Of a DNA stretch of 64,000 nucleotides, positions 58,401 through 64,000 are shown piece by piece (position 1 is the stretch's first letter; every line of letters begins with the position of its first letter). The DNA comes from Galaxea fascicularis (lineage: Eukaryota; Cnidaria; Anthozoa; Scleractinia; Euphylliidae): positions 21,627,725 through 21,691,724 of the forward strand of contig OX419344.1 of NCBI GenBank assembly GCA_948470475.1, given 5' to 3'. Position numbers and translations under genes: made by a program. Under the pieces are notes generated by a model. The model was not told where the DNA came from and did not search any database. It saw nothing but the letters and a program-made list of their open reading frames with translations.

Positions 58401-59380
58401 TAGGATGATTCCAAGTCGTAGTCGTGTAGTGATGACAAAGAAAAATACTGAACGGCGGGATGAACGTGCAAAGTTGATGTTTTGCCTGCTTTGCGCTCTC
58501 GTTGCCGTCGTCATTGCACCACTTAACCCTATAACTGCCACGGGTGATTAACCCGTAGCTTCTCCTCACAATTTGAATACATTATTAAGAAAACAGGTGA
58601 TGGGAATACACAAATCTATCAGTTGGAGAGTGTTACCTTAATATAACACCGAATTCTCTTAAGTAATTTACAAAGAAGTATATGGCAGCTTGAAGGGAGA
58701 ATTGCTAATCAGGGCCCAGTTGTTCGAACACCAGTTAGCACTAACCCGGGGTTAAATTCTAACCACGGTTTCTTTTTCTTTTGTTCAAAAGGATTTTCTC
58801 AGGTAATTTTCTCTGTTCTTTCAAGAGCATCCAATCATGAACTTGTTTACAAAAAGAATTAAACTGAATTTACTTTTTAAGTTTCAATGTCTGCGTTCAA
58901 ATTTCTCACTAACCCTGGGTTATCTTAACCCAGCTTCGAACAACCCGGCCCAGATCTTGGGAGTTAAAGGGATATATATTTTTTGACGCGGGGGGAGGAG
59001 GGGAGGGGGCCGGGGGAGTGGGAGGGGGAGGGGAAGGGAAGGGGGAGGAGGTAGCTTTGTTTGGCCAATTTGGTTGTCCCCAGTTATTTTAGACTTGTTA
59101 CGAACCTGCTTCGGGTTGGGTTTCACAACAATGAATTGGAAAGTACGCTAAAAGTTCGCAGTATTGTTGTTGTTTTGTTTGCATTGCAAGGATTTTAATC
59201 TGAAGACTTTCCCTCTTTTTCGTATTCTTTGATCCAGATAAACCAGCCAAATCAAGCACACGACATGATGAAGGATACACTGTGGAGGACTACCTAGCAA
59301 AGCTGGACAGAATTTATTGGGCCGAGGAATTGCGGGCGATGAACAAATGGGAAAAGTACGGTCTCGGTTACAGAGATTAA
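52858..59380 (+). CDS. Predicted small secreted protein, unknown family
   Basis: Three exons join in phase: 52858-52939, 54227-54325 and 59238-59380, giving 107 aa. Residues 1-22 are a textbook signal peptide ([20 protein letters not shown], then FGKPALN). The mature part is acidic with only two cysteines ([17 protein letters not shown]) and an aromatic C-terminal segment ([18 protein letters not shown], then YGLGYRD). A TATA box precedes it and ATTAAA follows at 59441. Two small GT/AG-bounded segments (57783-57808 and 58268-58300) could be alternative exons, but including them breaks the final frame. I do not recognise the family; it may be lineage-restricted. Intron 2, about 4.9 kb, contains the ARF gene on the opposite strand. 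Confidence 0.6.
54062..54208. mobile_element. 147-bp hairpin MITE (CAATTATTGGAT ends)
   Basis: Left arm CAATTATTGGAT, then GCATGATAGCGATAATTATC and AAGGCC, is mirrored on the right, ending ATCCAATAATTG. The loop contains GCCTTCGGCTTCGG. The right end lies only 18 bp upstream of exon 2 of the small secreted gene. Confidence 0.8.
55371..55460. repeat. AAT then GAT trinucleotide microsatellite
   Basis: A run of AAT units passes directly into GAT/GAC units, within intron 2 of the small secreted gene. Confidence 0.95.
56305..56862 (-). CDS. ARF-family small GTPase, single exon
   Basis: 185 aa, uninterrupted, slightly longer than ARF1 (181 aa). It keeps glycine 2 for N-myristoylation, an amphipathic N-terminal helix ([10 protein letters not shown]), the P-loop GLDAAGKTT (residues 24-32), switch 1 [13 protein letters not shown] with threonine 48, switch 2 WDIGGQD with glutamine 71, NKQD (126-129) and ATCA. 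These match ARF rather than ARL or SAR. ARFs recruit coats and lipid enzymes to Golgi and endosome membranes. Divergent positions include DEPVTT in place of [16 protein letters not shown] in place of IRPLWRHYFQ, and an extended C-terminus ending REQQIRFT. Lack of introns and the nested position in another gene's intron suggest a retrocopy (inference). Intact motifs imply it is, or recently was, functional. Confidence 0.93.
   Translation of the reverse strand: MGNTLTRLFKRLFGKEEVRILMVGLDAAGKTTILYQLKLDEPVTTIPTIGFNVETVEYKNISFTVWDIGGQDKIRVLWRLYYQETQGLIFVVDSSDRSRVAEAKNELFKLLAEDELQEAVLLIFANKQDLPNAMSTSELSEKLGLHSLKGRSWFIQATCALKGKGLYEGLEWLSQQIREQQIRFT
57998..58070. repeat. Single diverged copy of the 106-bp unit
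   Basis: AAAGTACTTCTCAGTAGC followed by ACATTCGAAAGGTCA and GAGGATTTC follows the order of the 4.2-kb and 17.3-kb arrays. It is not tandem here. Confidence 0.55.
58980..59055 (+). other. G-rich tract with G-quadruplex potential
   Basis: Many runs of three or more G within about 65 bp on the + strand, about 180 bp upstream of the last exon of the small secreted gene. As it is in the sense-strand intron, the pre-mRNA could fold a quadruplex. No experimental basis. Confidence 0.6.
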
Positions 59381-59540
59381 TGTGAAAAAAATATGAACAA
59401 ACTATACAGTGATTCAATGACTGAAGTTACGATATTTCATATTAAAATTAAGATGCAGACTGGCTAGAATCCAATGCCTGAACATCAAAGGGTTAAGAGA
59501 AAGAATTAATTGTTACACCACGAATAGCACCTAAAAATTT

Positions 59541-59700
59541 GGTATTATCAACAGAGTTGATAAATGTAAATTGACCACCTTACAGGGATTCTAAAAGCTG
59601 ACGTTTCGAGCGCTAGCCCTTCGTCAGAGCGATTCGAGGAATTATGGATTGTGTGTAGTTTTCATAGTGGAGTAGGAGCTACGCTATTGGTGGTAACAAA
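59541..59700 (-). mobile_element. Penelope-like terminal remnant with hammerhead-like motif
   Basis: The minus strand reads CTGACGA, a short stem-loop (GGGC/GCTC around TAGC), GAAA and CGTCAGC (about 59597-59627), resembling the core order of a type I hammerhead ribozyme. Upstream on + is ATCAACAGAGTTGAT, as in the 43.1-kb remnant. Hammerhead motifs are known in Penelope-like elements. The stem II register has one unpaired A, so activity is uncertain. Confidence 0.45.
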
Positions 59701-60948
59701 GCAACGTGAAAAATAGGAATACATGATATTTGTTTGGGATCGTAACGCGAGGGAAAGACGCAAGCGCGCGAGAAAATTGCCTCCTACGAGGCGAGGAGGA
59801 GCGACGCGCGAGGATCTCTAAGAAAAATGAGAGACTGAACTCGTAGTCTTTTGATATGCTTTATCACATAATCGCCTCGTTATATCGTCAAAGCCAGTTC
59901 CTCATACGAAGAGGTGTAGCATTATGAATAAAGGGGAGAGGAGGCTCTGATTTCGGGTTAGCTAAAAGATAAACTATAAGGCCTCTAGGAATAACGAATA
60001 GTACCTTCAGTTATTGATTTGAACAATAAAGCTAAATGATATTTTGACTAAATGCATGGTGGTGTTGGAACGTGTACGAATGGGAAATTCAGCGATATTC
60101 CCTCCTCCCTTTCAATCCTATGCCTTCCCCTGTTTGCAGCTCACAAACATCTAGAAGTAGTTACTGATCAAGCCTTCAGGAGGGAAGGGTGGAGCCCACC
60201 CTCTCCCCTCTTCTCGAGAAAAATCTGATGCCAACAGCGACATAGAGGTATGGCATCATATCCTGCCCATATCTCCAAGGTCAGGCACTCAAGGTTAATG
60301 AGGCTGCATTGGTTGGTCTCACAATCTTCCACTGAATTAGCTGGGTAAATTTGATCATTCTCCAACTAAAAATATAAGTTTTCTTTCACAACTGTAATTC
60401 TTTATTTTCTGGATCTTTTCTTCTGTCCCTCCTCGTAGTTCAATGTTGCATGTTTGGACGTCAAAAAAACACGCGGATTGTTTAGCAAGGGGGAAGGGTG
60501 AGAAGTAAGAATGAAGCGAATTTCGGCAACCTTCCCAAGAGATTTGTCGAAGATTGGAGAAATTATATGCAAGCGAACAATGCGCACGAGGATTGCGCGC
60601 CTCTCGAAACTTCTCGTTTTCGGAGATACCATCACTGCTTGGGTATCTCCAGGATAATATCACGTGATAAGGCAGCGATTTGTCTTTTAACGATGCATTG
60701 TTAGAAGTGGAAATGGAAGTGTAAGATTTACTATGAGAGATGTTCGTCGTGCAAGGGGTCCGGAAGCAAGCGCCGCGAAGCATTTATTTCATACACCAGC
60801 GGGAGGACAATACCGATTTCGAGTTACGGATCGTCTCAAGTTCGAGGTCGAACAATCGAAGGAAGTTCTTCATAGCTAGTCACACTATCGAAAGATATGT
60901 GTCTGATCAACTGGGGATGATGGCAATCCTCAAAGATCACGCCGGATT
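59701..60948. other. Intergenic; unexplained ORFs at 60498-60880
   Basis: From 60498 to about 60880 there are overlapping open stretches on both strands. One + frame from about 60690 gives MRDVRRARGPEASAA and GGQYRFRVTDRLKFE before a stop near 60878, with an amino-acid mix that looks coding, but no start, splice or family evidence ties it to a gene. The rest (59701-60497) shows nothing recognisable. Confidence 0.3.
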
Positions 60949-61179
60949 TCAAGCCAGCATGTCACGTCTATTTTGTTTCCTCTTTTCCTGTAGCCACTGT
61001 TTCTTACACTCTTTGTAAGCTTCAAAATAGTCTCCACACTTGCTGTTGTCATAATTGTTGTCAGTCAAGCACTTTAAGGAGGCCTCCATAGCCCCAGAAC
61101 ATGAGTACCCATCGAAAAATCTGTGAGCATTGGGGTCCATTCCGGGTGTATATCCTTTGGGTGTTTTGTGTTGATTCAT
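60949..61179 (-). CDS. CHCHD7: CHCHD7/COX23-like twin CX9C protein
   Basis: 76 aa. Four cysteines form C-x9-C, x10, C-x9-C (YSCSGAMEASLKC, then SKCGDYFEAYKEC), the spacing of human CHCHD7, with the CLTDNNYD segment matching CLDENNYD there. Such proteins are imported into the mitochondrial intermembrane space by MIA40 oxidation; the yeast homologue Cox23 supports cytochrome c oxidase assembly. I chose the methionine at 61179 (MNQHKTPKGY), not the upstream open frame to 61281, because an AG acceptor (TTTCAAG) lies 4 bp before it and the upstream residues look like intron or UTR. The family match begins after it. Head-to-head with POLE. Confidence 0.88.
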   Translation of the reverse strand: MNQHKTPKGYTPGMDPNAHRFFDGYSCSGAMEASLKCLTDNNYDNSKCGDYFEAYKECKKQWLQEKRKQNRRDMLA

Positions 61180-61575
61180 TATCTTGAAATAATCAAAACA
61201 ATATTGCAGCTTTGTTTGGTCCTTCTTGCGACAAATGCAGCTTTGAAACTTTTGCTCTGATCTGTTAGAAAGTGGAATCAAGGAAATCAGCTTCTTCCCC
61301 CTATCCTAGATAATTTACTTCGCCAACTTGAGGATGGCGTGACTAAAATGCGTGACGGTGCTGACGCGTATGATGTTGAACAGCAGTTGCCTTTCATTCG
61401 GTATGCGCTTGTCCGTGTTTTGTTAATCCCGCATTTCCCGCCAAAAAATGAAAATGAATGTGACAGCTTCGCGGGTTCAGTGGCTTGTTCGACTTGTAAC
61501 GATGTTGTAGTCTCATTTTTCTTGATGGTTGTTTTGAAATACTTCGATCATCGATAAAAGTGTGCCGTAGCAGCC
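61180..61575. promoter_or_regulatory. Probable bidirectional promoter CHCHD7 / POLE
   Basis: 396 bp separate the two start codons in divergent orientation. No TATA box is evident for either gene, as is usual for housekeeping promoters. A CHCHD7 5' UTR intron may occupy part of it. Confidence 0.45.
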
Positions 61576-64000
61576 ATGGTTCTTCTGAACAGTGGGAAAA
61601 GAAAGAAAGGAGACGGAGAACAAGGCGAGGGAAGCGATTCTCGCTCGCGATCGAGGTAAAAAGGGACGCCATCTTTGATTTTGTTCGTAATGTATAGTTT
61701 TGTGTACACAAATTGGGAAAAAATCACAATGTTTGTTATAAAATGGTGTAATACAAACAGCACAATTGCCATTAAACGTTCGAATGGTTTTTCTGTATAG
61801 TGACACTTTACTTCTGGATTTTACCCGCAAAAGTGAAAACTAACAACCACGTGACTCATATTCATTGTTGGGAAAAGTTATGAAAAGTTGCTCAAGCTTA
61901 TTAATTAGTTGCTTCTCCATTAACATGATTTGAATATATCTCCTCAAAACTTAAACATTGCACGCTCTCCCTTAATTTCTTTTTCTGCTTGATGTGTTTT
62001 ATTTGAATTTCCAACGGTTTTTCTCAGGCCCGATGAAGGTACTTCCACGGAAGCAAGAGTCAACAGGATTCAATCAAATGATGTTTTAGATGTGAAGTAT
62101 GGTTTTGATCGCTACAAAGACTCAGTCGAGAGGCTAGGATGGCTGATCAACATGCACCCAGTAAGCCGATCCTGCTAATTTTGTATTTCTTCTAATCAAC
62201 GCAACGAAAAATGCAGACTGTTTATTTTGATCAAACGTTCTGTGCTCCCTTCCAATTTGGCTTTCAAAAATGGCACATTTCTTTGAGTTATTGATGCAAA
62301 TATAAATGCCTCAGAGATCCCCAAAAAGAAATACAAATGCTTGGGCTCGCTGACTGCTCATTAAGCTGTTGTTTGCACTTTTCACTTGCTGTCACTACAG
62401 ACTTTTTAAAGTTAGCTTGACTGGCATTTACATTCTTGGTATTTAATCATGATAAATATGTACAATTTGTTTGTAAAAAAATATATCTGCAATGTTTGTA
62501 TTTGGTGCCCATAAGCCTCAATCTACACAAATTCTGTCATGTAATTGATAGTCCGCAAGAGTATATGTAGATACCATCTCCCTCAGTCCTCTCTTACCTG
62601 CTGCTGTTGAGATTTTGAATTTTAATCACGTGTAGGCACAATTTGGAATCTATGTAGCTCTAGTAGTGAAGGTTGCTTCCTTTTAATTTCTGTTAGACAG
62701 AGATAATTGATGACGACAAGAAGTTAATCAGTGCTGTGGACTTGTACTTCATTCAAGATGATGGAGGGCGCTTCAGGGTAAGTGCTTAAATGTCAACAAT
62801 AATAATAAAACAAAAACAAATTCAGATTACAGGATCACTGAGGTTTTTTCTTTTTGTGGTGTCTGAAACTTGTACAGTGTGTAATCAATAGTTTATAGGA
62901 CAAGCATGGAGCTGTTATCTAAAGCCAGGGGCTGGGGATTCCTCCTAGGTTTTTCAGGGAGATCCCCAGCTAGTCTGACGGAAAAACAGGATGTTGATTA
63001 TACCACAACAACTGGGGTCCCCAGCAAGTTTTTGCACATTGTCACCTACCTCACCCTCCTCACCCTTCAAGCCCTGGGATTAACATGTATATTCTCTTAA
63101 CTGGTCTGCTTATAATTTGTGTACTACTAGTCCAGAGAATTTGGTTAAACATCAAGACATTTCATGTATGATGATCATTTCCTTTATTTTTGTGACCCGT
63201 GTGTTAGCTGAAATGGTGATGCTTTAAGGAGAAAGTAGGCTCTGATCACTGTTAGGGCTTAAAGGGGTATATGCCATCATTGCATTTCCTGGAACTGATG
63301 AAAACTCATATAGGTACATGTATAGCCTAGAGGCACATTCAAAAAGAAAAGAAACCTGTCTGACTTGGTTAGTTCTGATAAGATGATGTGCCTTAACAAA
63401 TTGGGCTAACATGACTTGACGTTATCTTTAAATCTGTTTTCAGGTTCCTTTGCCTTACAAGCCATATTTCTACATTCTTGCAAAGAAAGTAAGTTTGTCT
63501 TCTTTAATTTACCCAGTTATTGTTGTTTTCAATTATATGTGGCTGAATGCAATTTAGGCGAGGTTAAACTTGAGCCAATGCTGTCAGCGGTCTTGCTCAT
63601 TTGTGCTAGTAATCTGCGGGGTGGGCACTCATGAAATCTGCAGGGATGGATTATATGTGCTTGGCTTCAAGCGAACACTGCGGATCATTGCTTGCCAATA
63701 TTTGCTGATCCATTCAGCTGTTGCGAATCTTTGCAGATTAATTCAGCCTTTGCTTATTTCTTTGAGCGAATTTTTTGCGGATTCTGGTCCTGTTCCCTTC
63801 CACCCATTAGTGGTCAAGGTCAAGGTAAGTATTCCCCTGAATTTATTTCAGTGTGACGGTGCCTGTTGTCGGCTACTTGTTGGGGTGGTTTCCGCTCACA
63901 GGGTTGCCATATGGTTGCCTCCCTGCTGTGCCTGAATTGCTTAGGATCCCGCCAACCTCTATTGCACCAGCTTCCAATCTCATCAATTGGCAGTTACTTT
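61576..64000 (+). CDS. POLE: DNA polymerase epsilon catalytic subunit, N-terminus (partial)
   Basis: Four coding exons join in phase: 61576-61655, 62028-62160, 62697-62777 and 63444-63488. After a variable basic N-terminus the sequence follows human [25 protein letters not shown], abbreviated here as the block ending GWLINMHP, then [26 protein letters not shown] and [11 protein letters not shown]. Together these give about 113 residues of the N-terminal domain of the leading-strand replicase. The 3'-5' exonuclease and polymerase domains lie beyond the window. The last splice donor (AAA|GTAAGT) leads into an intron that runs to the edge. The next exon, expected to begin near G-C-E-R-E in family members, is not seen. 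A 121-codon ORF at 63570-63935 is intronic. Confidence 0.95.

Noticed and set aside
63570..63935. 121-codon ORF at the right edge
   Set aside because: Lies in a POLE intron, and does not resemble POLE or any other protein I know.

Overview
The window is intron-rich animal DNA. It carries metazoan housekeeping genes (EI24, POLE, CHCHD7, an ARF GTPase), a B4GALNT3/4-type glycosyltransferase, an HSPA12-type Hsp70 and two CYP46A-like P450s. These sit in a matrix of small non-autonomous DNA transposons, LINE and Penelope-like remnants and minisatellites. The gene set and repeats fit a cnidarian, probably an anthozoan (coral or anemone). That placement is inference; nothing here fixes the species. 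All multi-exon models were built by hand from GT/AG sites, reading phase and similarity to families I know, so exon edges are predictions.

Layout. 1-9.2 kb: no recognisable gene; a 106-bp tandem repeat, a T-poor tract, hairpin and inverted-repeat elements. 9.2-14.1 kb (-): a weak, unidentified multi-exon gene overlapping a tandem duplication of about 877 bp. 15.5-20.3 kb (+): complete HSPA12-like gene, 4 exons, 589 aa. 20.8-29.0 kb (-): complete EI24, 10 exons, 341 aa, tail-to-tail with HSPA12. 29.1-38.4 kb: a tandem duplication of one block carrying a CYP46A-like P450 (-), two intact 4-exon copies; the 3' parts of the copies look identical over about 930 bp, and one copy holds a transposon insertion whose empty site survives in the other. 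A possible two-exon small gene lies antisense to the first P450. 38.4-40.5 kb: repeats only. 40.5-46.2 kb (-): B4GALNT3/4-like gene, 4 exons, 631 aa, with several transposons in its introns. 47.9-51.4 kb: a decayed L1/Tx1-like LINE with nested insertions. 52.9-59.4 kb (+): a predicted small secreted protein gene (3 exons, 107 aa) whose large intron contains an intronless ARF-type GTPase on the opposite strand. 60.9-61.2 kb (-): CHCHD7/COX23-like twin CX9C protein, head-to-head with POLE, whose first four coding exons run to the right edge.

How genes relate. This is ordinary eukaryotic gene order, not operons. Notable arrangements are the convergent HSPA12/EI24 pair, the divergent CHCHD7/POLE pair about 400 bp apart, the nested ARF, and the recent P450 duplication. 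The best leads for something new are the small secreted protein, the antisense two-exon ORF, the shared 106-bp and CCGAAGA repeat families, and a hammerhead-like motif in a Penelope-type remnant.
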